Assembly: GCA_017940955.1 (NCBI GenBank)
Contig: JAGAXP010000309.1
Location: 1-25,733, forward strand
Reading direction: 5' to 3'
Source: Oribacterium sp.
GTDB lineage: Bacteria; Bacillota_A; Clostridia; Lachnospirales; Lachnospiraceae
DNA length: 25,733 nucleotides
Positions 14,951 through 23,189 of this stretch are shown here, one piece after another. The stretch's first letter is position 1; each line of letters starts with the position of its first letter. The translations under genes were made by a program, and so were the position numbers. A model generated the notes under the pieces. The model had not been told where the DNA came from and searched no databases. It was given only the letters and a program-made list of their open reading frames with translations.

Positions 14951-16464
14951 ATGTTGTTTAATTCAGTTGAATTTTTCGGGTTTTTCCCGACAGTATGTAT
15001 AATATACTTTATTTTACCACATAAGTATAGACATATATGGCTTTTGTTATCCAGTTATATTTTTTACATGAACTGGAACGCCGGGTATGTATTATTACTG
15101 CTGGCGGTAACAATGAATTCGTATGGGTTTGGGATACTTATAGATAGAGTAAATCATCAATCAAGTATGTACGGTAGCGAGTATGAAGTTGGACAAGGTG
15201 GATCATCAAAGAAAAAGCTGTATCTTATTCTGACTGTTTTGGGAAATCTTGTAATACTGTGTTATTTCAAGTATTTCTCGTGGCTTGTCAACATGCTTAA
15301 TGAGGCTTTTCTATCAAAAGGCGGCTTACATATCCGTGTACCTGAAATTATTCTCCCTGTGGGGATTTCATTTTTTATTTTTCAAGCATTGGGTTATACG
15401 ATTGATGTATACCGAGGGGAAATTAATGCACAGCATAATTTCCTCAAATATGCCTTATTTGTAGCTTTTTTTCCACAACTTGTGGCAGGACCAATAGAAA
15501 GGTCAAAGACACTTCTTAGCCAGATTGAAGAAGAACACAAATTTGATTATACCCGGATGCTTCGAGGTTTGCTCCTGATGTTGTGGGGATATTTTCTAAA
15601 ACTTGTTATTGCTGACAGGATAGCATTGTTTGTGGATACTGTTTTCGGAGATTACGGTTCATATAGCGGTTTGATTATCATGTTGGCTGCCATATTGTTT
15701 GCTTTTCAGATTTATTGTGATTTTGCCGGGTATTCTACAATAGCAGCTGGGGCAGCGGAGGTTATGGGATTCCATCTTATGGATAATTTTAATTGCCCGT
15801 ATTTCTCTAAGAGCATCCGCGAATTCTGGCGCAGATGGCATATTTCTTTATCAACATGGTTCAGAGATTATCTCTATATTCCGCTTGGAGGAAGTAGAAA
15901 AGGTCTTCAGCGCACTTTAATAAATATTTTTGTCGTTTTTCTGGCTTCCGGATTATGGCACGGAGCAAATTGGACTTTTGTACTGTGGGGGGCATTCATG
16001 GACTCTATCAGATGGTTGAGGTTCTTACAGACAAGATTAGCAATAGGGTTCACAAGTTACTATGCATCAATGAAAAAACGATTGGGTTTAGGATTTACAG
16101 GGGAATTTTAACATTTTTTTTGGCAGATTTTGCCTGGATTTTTTTCAGAGCTGATTCCATTCATGATGCTGTGTTTATAATAAAAAGCATGTTTAGAAAT
16201 CTTGATTACTTTATCATAAACAATGGTACAATTTTTAACGCCGGATTGGATGCTGCTAATTTTAATGTTTTGATGATATCACTATCTGTTTTGATGATCG
16301 CAGACTGTTTCAAAATGCGGGGGGTTATGATAAGAGATATCATTCTTTTACAAAATATATGGTGCAGATGGGCTTTCTGCTTGATTGCAATTTTCTTTAT
16401 TTTAATATTTGGTGTCTGGGGCGGAGCATATGATGCAGCCGGGTTTATATACTTCCAGTTTTAG
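14951..16464 (+). pseudogene. MBOAT O-acyltransferase split by a G-tract frameshift
   Basis: This is a membrane-bound O-acyltransferase of the alginate/teichoic-acid type that moves acyl groups across the membrane onto glycans. Family motifs are clear: FFPQLVAGPIER, FREFWRRWHISLSTWFRDYLYIPLGGS-type sequence, and SGLWHGANWTFVLWG with the conserved His. At Trp346 the frame breaks in a run of six G (15987-15992). The upstream frame continues as unrelated sequence to a stop at 16111. The +1 base frame gives GGIHGLYQMVEVLT and the expected C-terminal membrane helices to 16464. One more G would restore a normal protein of about 504 residues. Phase variation, programmed slippage, a recent mutation or a sequencing error would all look like this. 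The N-terminal part keeps the catalytic His. Confidence 0.85.
15987..15992 (+). repeat. G6 homopolymer at the MBOAT frameshift
   Basis: Six consecutive G fall exactly where the two MBOAT frames must join; seven would make the gene continuous. Such tracts mediate slipped-strand phase variation in surface-modification genes, although six is short for that. Confidence 0.6.
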
Positions 16465-16480
16465 AGGTGCATTGCTTTTG

Positions 16481-17875
16481 ATGATTAAGAGATATGGGGA
16501 TTGGATAAGGTTTTTTTCCTTTGTTTTAATATTTAGCATCCTGCTTTCGCGAGTGTCTTTACTATTTGAAAAAAAGGACAGTATTGCAAAGAGAGAGAAG
16601 TTTTATCAGATTGAACAGGATATAGATGTGTTGTTTTTGGGAAGTAGTGTTATGGTCACTGGCGTATTTCCAATGGAGCTTTGGAATGAATATGGGATAG
16701 CATCCTATAATTATGCCGGGCATGCGGAACAAATGGCTGGAAATTACTGGAATTTGGTTAATGCATTGAACTACACAAATCCTAAGCTGGTAGTAATTGA
16801 TATATTTAATATGCCGGCAGACTTTAAAGTATATGAAGAAGAATTATCCTATTATCATATGTCAATTGATGCTATGCCGATGTCTTTGACAAAAGTGAGA
16901 GCTGTTAATGATCTTACGCCGAAGGGACAAAGCAGGTTGGAGTACCTGTTCGATTTTGCGCTATATCATTCGAGATGGAATGAACTTTCCATGTCTGATG
17001 TTCATGTAAAATACAACAAAGCTTACGGTTCTGAACGCAGAGTGAGTTCAATTTATGCAGATAGTACGGCTGTTTTACCTGACAATGAATACACAGAATA
17101 TGAAAGCATAGGCGTTGAGTATTTGAGGAAAATGATTGTTTTATGTCAAGAAAAAGGAATAGACTGCCTGCTTGTACAGATTCCTTATGCAGCTACGGAG
17201 GATAACCAAAGAAAACGAAATTATGCCTACAAAATAGCCGAGGATTACAGGATACGGTTCCTGAATATGATGCAGGACGAAAGCGGCAATCCGATTATAG
17301 ATAATGCAACAGATCTCTGTGATGGCACTTACCATCTGAATCCCTCGGGTGCGGTTAAAACTACCCATTATCTCGGGAAGTACTTGAAAGAAACATATGA
17401 TTTGCCTGACAGGAGAGAGGATAATGATTATGATTCTTGGCAATATGATTATTTAGAATATCGCAACAATGTTAAATTTGAGGAATTAAAGAATTCCTAC
17501 GCAGACATATACACCTTCTTATTGCTGCTTTATGACAGGGATATTCAATACGAAATGAGGATAAAAGGCACTGAGGAGGCTATGTTTGACGGGGATTTAA
17601 CAAATCTTTTTCAGAATCTTGGAGTAGATGTGAATACTTTAACTAGTTTTAAGTCCGATGGTTCTGAAGCAGTTTACAATATCTATTCGAATATGCTGGA
17701 AGTGTCGTATTTGGACAGTGATTTTGAAGACATGGATAGAGATAATGACTATGTGTTGGAAATCATCTGTTATGATGCATCGAATGGAAGGAAAATCTGT
17801 CACGTTGGGTATTGGTACACGGACGGAAGGTTTATTGGGGAAGAAATATTAGAATCGTTAACAGAATCCAACTAA
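16481..17875 (+). CDS. SGNH-hydrolase-like membrane-anchored protein, MBOAT partner (464 aa)
   Basis: One N-terminal membrane anchor (about 8-28) is followed by an SGNH/GDSL-like domain. The first block reads DVLFLGSSVMVTG with the likely nucleophile Ser55 or Ser56, and the last block reads DGTYHLNPSGA with Asp281 and His285. Proteins of this kind (compare DltD, AlgJ/AlgX and PatB) take acyl groups exported by an MBOAT protein and place them on extracellular glycan, which fits the neighbour. The C-terminal 150 residues are acidic and unfamiliar. The ATG at 16481 is preferred because AGAGGTG lies 11 nt upstream; the frame is open further upstream inside the MBOAT gene. Spacing in the final block is DxxxH rather than the usual DxxH, so catalysis is likely but unproven. 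Confidence 0.75.
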   Translation: MIKRYGDWIRFFSFVLIFSILLSRVSLLFEKKDSIAKREKFYQIEQDIDVLFLGSSVMVTGVFPMELWNEYGIASYNYAGHAEQMAGNYWNLVNALNYTNPKLVVIDIFNMPADFKVYEEELSYYHMSIDAMPMSLTKVRAVNDLTPKGQSRLEYLFDFALYHSRWNELSMSDVHVKYNKAYGSERRVSSIYADSTAVLPDNEYTEYESIGVEYLRKMIVLCQEKGIDCLLVQIPYAATEDNQRKRNYAYKIAEDYRIRFLNMMQDESGNPIIDNATDLCDGTYHLNPSGAVKTTHYLGKYLKETYDLPDRREDNDYDSWQYDYLEYRNNVKFEELKNSYADIYTFLLLLYDRDIQYEMRIKGTEEAMFDGDLTNLFQNLGVDVNTLTSFKSDGSEAVYNIYSNMLEVSYLDSDFEDMDRDNDYVLEIICYDASNGRKICHVGYWYTDGRFIGEEILESLTESN

Positions 17876-17917
17876 GAGAGGCTTTGCAAAGGTACGAGTA
17901 TGCATAATCCATATGTT

Positions 17918-17965
17918 GATTGTCAAGTAAAATTGACCCACTTTTATACTTAAATCTGACCCACC
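17918..17965 (+). mobile_element. Possible IS21-family terminal remnant
   Basis: TGTCAAGTAAAATTGACCCA begins the stretch and TGACCCAC is repeated about 24 bp later (AAATTGACCCAC, then AAATCTGACCCACC). Repeated TGACCCA units after a TG terminus resemble IS21-family ends. No transposase gene and no second end are visible, so only a solo end remains, if the match is right. Confidence 0.4.
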
Positions 17966-17990
17966 CTTGGATCCGTCATTGTGATTCAAC

Positions 17991-18140
17991 ATGGTAGTTG
18001 AATGCCCGTTGTCTGGGGATTATTTAGATAATCAAACTGTTGAGAGGCTACGGGCGATCAATAATTGTGATGATCTCCCAAAGTTTATAACCTGCGCTCC
18101 TGTGAAATTATACCAAGGTTCTAGTATTGTTGATTGTTAG
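17991..18140 (+). pseudogene. Short unidentified frame or gene fragment (49 aa)
   Basis: The frame begins MVVECPLSGDYLDNQTVERL and ends VKLYQGSSIVDC. The composition is protein-like, but there is no ribosome binding site and it lies just after the IS-like end. I do not recognise it. A fragment of a gene cut by insertion is more likely than a working small protein. Confidence 0.25.
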
Positions 18141-18489
18141 CAGTTATAACACTTGGAAAAAGCAAAATGTATCCATACCAACAATCCTCTATTATGTATC
18201 TTTTAGCTTGGCGATGGTTCGAAATATGTAATAGAAAATGCAAAAGGATGTAAGCTTTTTTAGTTGGATGATATTTTTAAAAGAAATGTATGAAAGGAAA
18301 AGTGATGATGTGGATACAAATTGTGAACGACCACGAACCTAAAGGCACGTGGATTCCTGTTTCAAGCACTGCTGCGAATGTCAAGAATTAACTGTATAAC
18401 GATACATCTTACACAGTGTTTTCTGGCGTTAAGTTTTGGCAGTTCACGCCATGCTGTTATAGTTTTAATAAATGGGTAATGGAGCATAA

Positions 18490-19173
18490 ATGTCGAATAT
18501 CTTTTGTATATTTAAAAGGAAAAATAAAAAAAGTATGATTTGTAAAACTGGCTATCATGAGTTTTTGGATGAGGATAAAGCAAAGAAGTTTCAGGAAGAA
18601 GTATATGGAGACTATTGTAAAGAATATCTTTTGAAAGAAAGAAAAATTAAATCTTATGGTTATGAGTATAGAATTCCATTATCTGATATATATTTAAAAG
18701 CTTATCTCGGATATACTCATGCAGATATTAATGAGTATTTACGAACTGGTGAATATCATGATCAAGAATGTGCTAGGCAATTAGAAGCATTAATAGACAA
18801 ATTAAATGAATTGCTGATATTAGCCCCAAGAGTGCCATACAACATTGTAGTATATAGGGGAATATCTGATGATTCTTTAAATAAGATGTTAAACATTCAA
18901 AGCATGCATGATGACATATACATGGAAGAAGCTTTTTTAAGTACTTCTCTATTAAAACAAACTGTCATCAAAGAGTTCCCTTCATATGATAATATTTTAA
19001 AAATTTATGTTCCAAAGAATGCGTATGCCATGGGTGTCGATGGTGTTACTGACAGAAATGAATTTGAACTTTTATTTCCGAGTAGACAATATTTGAATTA
19101 TTTAGGAAAAGAATATGATCGTACTTCAAATAAAAGGATATATGAGTACGAGCTGATGAATCTTAGATGCTAA
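18490..19173 (+). CDS. ADP-ribosyltransferase-fold protein, R-S-E class (227 aa)
   Basis: The C-terminal half has the three signatures of the arginine/asparagine-type ADP-ribosyltransferases (ADPrib_exo_Tox family, as in C3 and iota-type enzymes). These are Arg123 in VVYRGIS, the STS motif at 151-153 in EAFLSTSL, and Glu191-x-Glu193 in RNEFELLFP. All the residues needed to transfer ADP-ribose from NAD are present. There is no signal peptide or membrane segment, so secretion, if any, would not use Sec. The first 60 residues are Lys-rich and may be a targeting or inhibitor-binding part. GGAG five bases before the ATG supports the start, and a terminator follows. It is very A+T-rich and flanked by decayed DNA, which suggests transfer. 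The target is unknown, and no antitoxin gene lies next to it. Confidence 0.78.
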   Translation: MSNIFCIFKRKNKKSMICKTGYHEFLDEDKAKKFQEEVYGDYCKEYLLKERKIKSYGYEYRIPLSDIYLKAYLGYTHADINEYLRTGEYHDQECARQLEALIDKLNELLILAPRVPYNIVVYRGISDDSLNKMLNIQSMHDDIYMEEAFLSTSLLKQTVIKEFPSYDNILKIYVPKNAYAMGVDGVTDRNEFELLFPSRQYLNYLGKEYDRTSNKRIYEYELMNLRC

Positions 19174-19276
19174 TATTAAAGCGTTAATAAATAATGATAA
19201 ACGGTTGTCAATGATTGAAAAGACAATAAAGCTCAAAATAATAATCTGGATTACAAGCATCATTTCTGCATAATTG

Positions 19277-19313
19277 AAGAAACTTGATTTTATTGAAAAA
19301 GGTTTCTTTTTTT
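19277..19313 (+). terminator. Intrinsic terminator after the ADP-ribosyltransferase gene
   Basis: AAGAAAC-TT at 19277-19285 pairs with AAGGTTTCTT at 19299-19308 (one bulge), followed by a T-run to 19313. The T-run touches the -35 box of the next promoter. Confidence 0.6.
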
Positions 19314-19340
19314 GTCATTCCTTTTATCTTCTGTTACAAT
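19312..19340 (+). promoter_or_regulatory. Sigma-A type promoter of the phosphofructokinase gene
   Basis: TTGTCA at 19312-19317 and TACAAT at 19335-19340 are spaced 17 bp, about 40 bp before the start codon at 19382. Confidence 0.65.
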
Positions 19341-19381
19341 AGGACTGCCAAAATTTTAAAATATTAAGGAGAGTCTTATTG

Positions 19382-20620
19382 ATGAACATCAAAAATGTAC
19401 TTGTTGCACAGTCGGGGGGACCAACTTCTGCAATCAATGCCAGTCTTGCAGGAGTTTTGAAAGCTACTATTGATTCGGGGAACTATGACAGGTGTTATGG
19501 GGCAATAAATGGCATTTTAGGTGTCTTGTCGGAAAATTATCTAGATTTAACAGCTAAAGCTCAAAAAGATTCTAATTTTATAAAACTCTTAACTCATACA
19601 CCAGCCATGTATTTGGGGAGCTGTAGATATAAGCTTCCTGAATACAGGGATGATGATTCTTCATATTCTTTAATTTTTTCACAGTTTAAAAAACTTAATA
19701 TTGGAGCATTTTTCTATATTGGTGGAAATGACAGTATGGATACTGTTCTTAAACTATCAAATTATGCCAGAGAGGTTGGCTCTGATGTAAGGATAATAGG
19801 TGTGCCTAAAACAATAGATAATGATCTATGCCACACTGATCATACTCCGGGCTTTGGATCTGCGGCTAAATATATAGCAAGTTCCATTTTGGAAATTGCT
19901 CACGATACCTTTATCTATGCAGTTAAGTCAGTGACAATTGTTGAAATCATGGGACGCGATGCGGGATGGCTCACGGCGGCAGCAGTTCTTGCGAGAAATA
20001 ATTATTCTTCTGCACCACATCTGATTTATCTTCCGGAGGTGGCTTTTGATAAGGAACCGTTTTTATCAGATGTTCGAGATGAACTGTCAAAGCGCGATAA
20101 TGTTATCATTGCTGTTTCTGAAGGCATAAGAGATAAGGATGGCAATTACATTACATCCAGTAAAGCAATGGCTGATACTTTTGGACATCAGCAGCTTTCA
20201 GGTGCTGGAAAGGCACTTGAGTTCTTAGTAAAAGAAAATATCGATGTTAAGGTTCGCTCTGTTGAAATCAACGTTCTTCAGAGATGCGCTGCTCATATGG
20301 CAAGTAAAACTGATCTTTATGAGTCTTTTGCTCAGGGAGAGAAGGCTATTTGCTTGTCAGAAGAAGGTAAAACAGGTTGCATGGTTGTGTTAAATCGTAT
20401 AAGCAACTCTCCGTACACCGTTGAATATAGTTATGCACAGATTAAGGATATAGCCAATGAGGCAAGATCTGTTCCTGTTGAGTGGATTACTAATGAGGGA
20501 AATGACATAACTGTTGATCTTATTGAGTATTTAAAACCTCTTATCCAAGGTGAAATTGAACAGGATTACGAAAACGGACTTCCCAAGTATTTGGATATTT
20601 CGCATCTGAATCATTGCTGA
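19382..20620 (+). CDS. Diphosphate-dependent phosphofructokinase (412 aa)
   Basis: This enzyme phosphorylates fructose 6-phosphate to the 1,6-bisphosphate, a cytoplasmic step of glycolysis. Motifs: AQSGGPTSAINA (9-20), IGGNDSMD (113-120), VPKTIDNDL (141-149) and MGRDAGW (190-196). GGNDS instead of GGDGS, together with Lys in PKTIDND, marks the pyrophosphate-using group. The reaction is then reversible and uses PPi rather than ATP. The length fits that clade (about 400-420). The ATG at 19382 has AAGGAGAG nine bases upstream. It has its own promoter and sits before the polysaccharide genes. It may recycle pyrophosphate made by nucleotide-sugar synthesis (inference) or merely be a neighbour. Confidence 0.9.
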   Translation: MNIKNVLVAQSGGPTSAINASLAGVLKATIDSGNYDRCYGAINGILGVLSENYLDLTAKAQKDSNFIKLLTHTPAMYLGSCRYKLPEYRDDDSSYSLIFSQFKKLNIGAFFYIGGNDSMDTVLKLSNYAREVGSDVRIIGVPKTIDNDLCHTDHTPGFGSAAKYIASSILEIAHDTFIYAVKSVTIVEIMGRDAGWLTAAAVLARNNYSSAPHLIYLPEVAFDKEPFLSDVRDELSKRDNVIIAVSEGIRDKDGNYITSSKAMADTFGHQQLSGAGKALEFLVKENIDVKVRSVEINVLQRCAAHMASKTDLYESFAQGEKAICLSEEGKTGCMVVLNRISNSPYTVEYSYAQIKDIANEARSVPVEWITNEGNDITVDLIEYLKPLIQGEIEQDYENGLPKYLDISHLNHC

Positions 20621-20655
20621 AATGTAGCAGTATGATGTATAATGTTAATTTGAAT

Positions 20656-20661
20656 TATAAT
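20656..20661 (+). promoter_or_regulatory. TATAAT box before the chain-length gene
   Basis: A consensus TATAAT lies 33 bp before the ATG at 20694. The sequence 17 bp upstream (TGATGT) is a poor -35, so this is a tentative promoter for the export operon. Confidence 0.35.
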
Positions 20662-20693
20662 GCATTTATTATGCGGCTATGTTTGGAGGTTTT

Positions 20694-22118
20694 ATGAATT
20701 ATAGAGACGAACAGGAAATAGATTTACTTGACCTTTGCCGTCAGATTCTAAAGAAATGGAAACTTATAATTGCTTTTGCTCTTATTGGATTAGTCATTGG
20801 AAGCGCGGTTGGTTATGTGAAGTCAGCCAAGGTTGTTGAAGTTGAAACTGGAGAGACAGTAGTAGATCAAGCAGCAGTGACTTCTGGCATAAATTCACTT
20901 AAGGAGAAATTATCTGACAGAGAAGTTACAGAAGTCGAGATGGCAGTTAATGCGTATAATTATTACAATAAGCTCTACGCCAATAAAGAAAAATATATCA
21001 ATAGTTCGATTCGTATGCAACTTGATGCAGATAAGGTTCCTACAATGGTGGCATCGTATCGAATAAGCAACTATTATAAGGTTTCTTACCCTGACATTTC
21101 AGAAGTTAATGACATAAATAACATAATAGCCGTTTATTATAAGGCTTTGAATGATGAGAAAGTTATTGCTAAAGTGGCTAAAGCCCTTGGTGATGGCGTT
21201 GCTGAAAACTATGTTAAAGAGTTGTATAGTGTGGGGCTTGAAGCTAACAGTATCTTAAACATAACTGTTACAGCTAGAAATGAAGAAGAGTGCAAGAAAG
21301 TACTTGATGTGTTGACGCAAGAACTTGATGCTCAGATTCCTACAGCTACAGACCTTTATGAACATGATATTGAGTATCTTAATACGTATTTTTCTGTGAA
21401 TGTTAATACAGGTATACTTTCAGAGCAGCAGACTCAGGTCGATGCATTAAAGAATCTCCAGAATGTCATGCTGACAGTTGGCAATTCACTCACAGCCGAT
21501 CAGAAGGCTTTGTATACAAAACTTATTGATGGTGATACAGTGGATGAAACAGAAGTAACTGAAGTTGAAGTTCAGCCGGAAGAGACTGAAGTTGTTGAAA
21601 CTGAGAAAACTGTTGTAAGAAGCTTTGACATAAAATATGCAGTGCTTGGCCTTTTTGCCGGAGCATTTATTGTTATTCTGTTTATTTGTCTTAAGTATGT
21701 ATTATCTCAGACAATTAAGACAAAGGAGGATATATCAGAGCTCTTTAAGGCTTCCGTTTTAGGAATCATGAAAGACGGCGAGGACGGCGAGCTTGGTATG
21801 ATTACAGCAGGTATTGGCCTTGGTGCTCACAAGACTGAACTTAAAAAGCTCTATGCAATAAGCACAATTGGAGATGCTACAGTAGCTGCTATTACAAATA
21901 AGGTAGTAGATGCTGTTAAACAGAACTATAGTGAGCTTAATGTTGAGTGTGGAAAATCAGTTCTCACTGATCCTTCATCGCTTGCAAAGCTTGCTGAGTC
22001 TGACGGCATTATCATGGTTGAAAAATTAAGGACATCAAAATACGAAGACATTGCAAAAGAACTTGAACTTGCAAAGAACTATGGAGTAAAAGTTCTGGGA
22101 TGTGTTGTTGTTGAGTGA
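20694..22118 (+). CDS. Wzz-like polysaccharide chain-length protein with kinase-like cytoplasmic tail (474 aa)
   Basis: A Wzz/CapA-type co-polymerase that sets the length of exported surface polysaccharide. EIDLLDLCRQILKKW precedes a first membrane helix (about 22-41). A long extracytoplasmic coiled region follows (about 45-310), then a second membrane helix (about 314-337). The tail of about 135 residues is unusual. KTKEDISELFKASVLGIM and ESDGIIMVEKLRTSKYEDIAKELELAKNYGVKVLGCVVVE resemble the ends of CpsD/YwqD-type tyrosine kinases, but there is no Walker A motif or tyrosine cluster. This suggests a degenerate kinase domain fused to Wzz. The ATG at 20694 follows GGAGG by four bases; an in-frame ATG at 20679 overlaps that site and is less likely. 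No separate kinase gene is seen here. Confidence 0.82.
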   Translation: MNYRDEQEIDLLDLCRQILKKWKLIIAFALIGLVIGSAVGYVKSAKVVEVETGETVVDQAAVTSGINSLKEKLSDREVTEVEMAVNAYNYYNKLYANKEKYINSSIRMQLDADKVPTMVASYRISNYYKVSYPDISEVNDINNIIAVYYKALNDEKVIAKVAKALGDGVAENYVKELYSVGLEANSILNITVTARNEEECKKVLDVLTQELDAQIPTATDLYEHDIEYLNTYFSVNVNTGILSEQQTQVDALKNLQNVMLTVGNSLTADQKALYTKLIDGDTVDETEVTEVEVQPEETEVVETEKTVVRSFDIKYAVLGLFAGAFIVILFICLKYVLSQTIKTKEDISELFKASVLGIMKDGEDGELGMITAGIGLGAHKTELKKLYAISTIGDATVAAITNKVVDAVKQNYSELNVECGKSVLTDPSSLAKLAESDGIIMVEKLRTSKYEDIAKELELAKNYGVKVLGCVVVE

Positions 22119-22167
22119 TATTTAAGTGATTATTTTATAAATATGTTTGTTACTAGGAGGCGTATAA

Positions 22168-23163
22168 ATGTTTACAAATAAGACCATTTTGGTCACAGGA
22201 GGAACAGGCTCTTTTGGAAATACATTTGTGCCTATGACTCTTGCGAAATACAATCCTAAAAAGATTATCATCTATTCTCGTGATGAGATGAAACAGTGGA
22301 ACATGGCTAAGAAGTTCCAGGGAGATAAAAGGGTTAGATTCTTTATCGGTGACGTAAGAGATAAGGACAGACTTTATAGAGCGCTTAATGGTGTTGATTA
22401 CGTAGTACATGCCGCTGCTACAAAGATTGTTCCAACAGCAGAGTATAACCCATTTGAATGTATTAAGACTAATGTTAATGGAGCTATGAATCTTATCGAT
22501 GCCTGCATTGATACAGGTGTAAAAAGGCTTGTGGCGCTTTCAACAGACAAGGCAAGTTCACCAGTTAACCTATATGGTGCAACTAAACTTTGTTCAGACA
22601 AGCTCTTTATTGCTGGAAATTCATATACAGGAGGCAAGACCAAGTTTGCAGTAGTGCGTTATGGCAATGTTATGGGATCACGTGGTTCAGTTATTCCGTA
22701 TTTTATGGAAACAGCCCAGTCAGGCAAGCTTACTATTACTGATAAGCGTATGACAAGGTTTATGATTTCTCTTGAGCAGGGGGTTGAGCTTGTGTGGCAT
22801 GCTTTTGATGACATGGAAGGTGGAGAGATATATGTCAAAAAGATTCCATCTATGAATATTTGCGACATAGCTACTGCCGTCGATGCGAATGCTGAACAGG
22901 TTGAGATTGGAATCAGACCAGGCGAGAAGCTTCATGAGCAGATGATGGGTGTTGAGGATTCACACTTTACATATGAATACCCTGAGCATTACAAGATTTT
23001 GCCTCAAATCTGTGAGTGGGGTAACTTTGAGGATATGATTAAAGGTGGAGTGAAAGTTCCAGAAGGATTTAGCTATACATCAGACAATAATAAAGAGTGG
23101 ATGACTATTCCGCAGCTTCAGCAGTGGATAGAACAAAATAGACATAAAATTGGAAGTATTTAA
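22168..23163 (+). CDS. UDP-GlcNAc 4,6-dehydratase, PseB/CapD-like (331 aa)
   Basis: A short-chain dehydrogenase/reductase that removes water from UDP-N-acetylglucosamine to give a 4-keto-6-deoxy sugar, the first step to several modified amino sugars. The NAD(P) site is TGGTGSFG (10-17). The catalytic region reads STDKASSPVNLYGATK, with Asp127, Lys128, Tyr136 and Lys140; the Asp-Lys pair is typical of the PseB type (inverting, EC 4.2.1.115). Family motifs RYGNVMGSRGSV and RPGEKLHE are present and the length is normal. AGGAGGCG lies seven bases before the ATG. The later steps (aminotransferase and so on) are not in the window, so the final sugar cannot be named. A CapD-like reading without C5 inversion is possible. 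Confidence 0.88.
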   Translation: MFTNKTILVTGGTGSFGNTFVPMTLAKYNPKKIIIYSRDEMKQWNMAKKFQGDKRVRFFIGDVRDKDRLYRALNGVDYVVHAAATKIVPTAEYNPFECIKTNVNGAMNLIDACIDTGVKRLVALSTDKASSPVNLYGATKLCSDKLFIAGNSYTGGKTKFAVVRYGNVMGSRGSVIPYFMETAQSGKLTITDKRMTRFMISLEQGVELVWHAFDDMEGGEIYVKKIPSMNICDIATAVDANAEQVEIGIRPGEKLHEQMMGVEDSHFTYEYPEHYKILPQICEWGNFEDMIKGGVKVPEGFSYTSDNNKEWMTIPQLQQWIEQNRHKIGSI

Positions 23164-23189
23164 AAATTGATAGTTGAAAAGAGACTAGA

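Larger units (their letters stand above)
17876..18489. other. Decayed intergenic DNA with short broken frames
   Basis: About 610 bp without a convincing gene. It holds an IS21-like end (17918-17965) and short frames that read like remains of coding DNA: a 49-codon frame (17991-18140), a frame with LGDGSKYVIENAKGCKLF interrupted by stops (about 18210-18290), and a 28-codon frame at 18305-18391 that stays open beyond its stop into the next gene. The parts match no family I know. Insertion and decay between the acyltransferase genes and the ADP-ribosyltransferase gene is the simplest reading. Confidence 0.5.
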
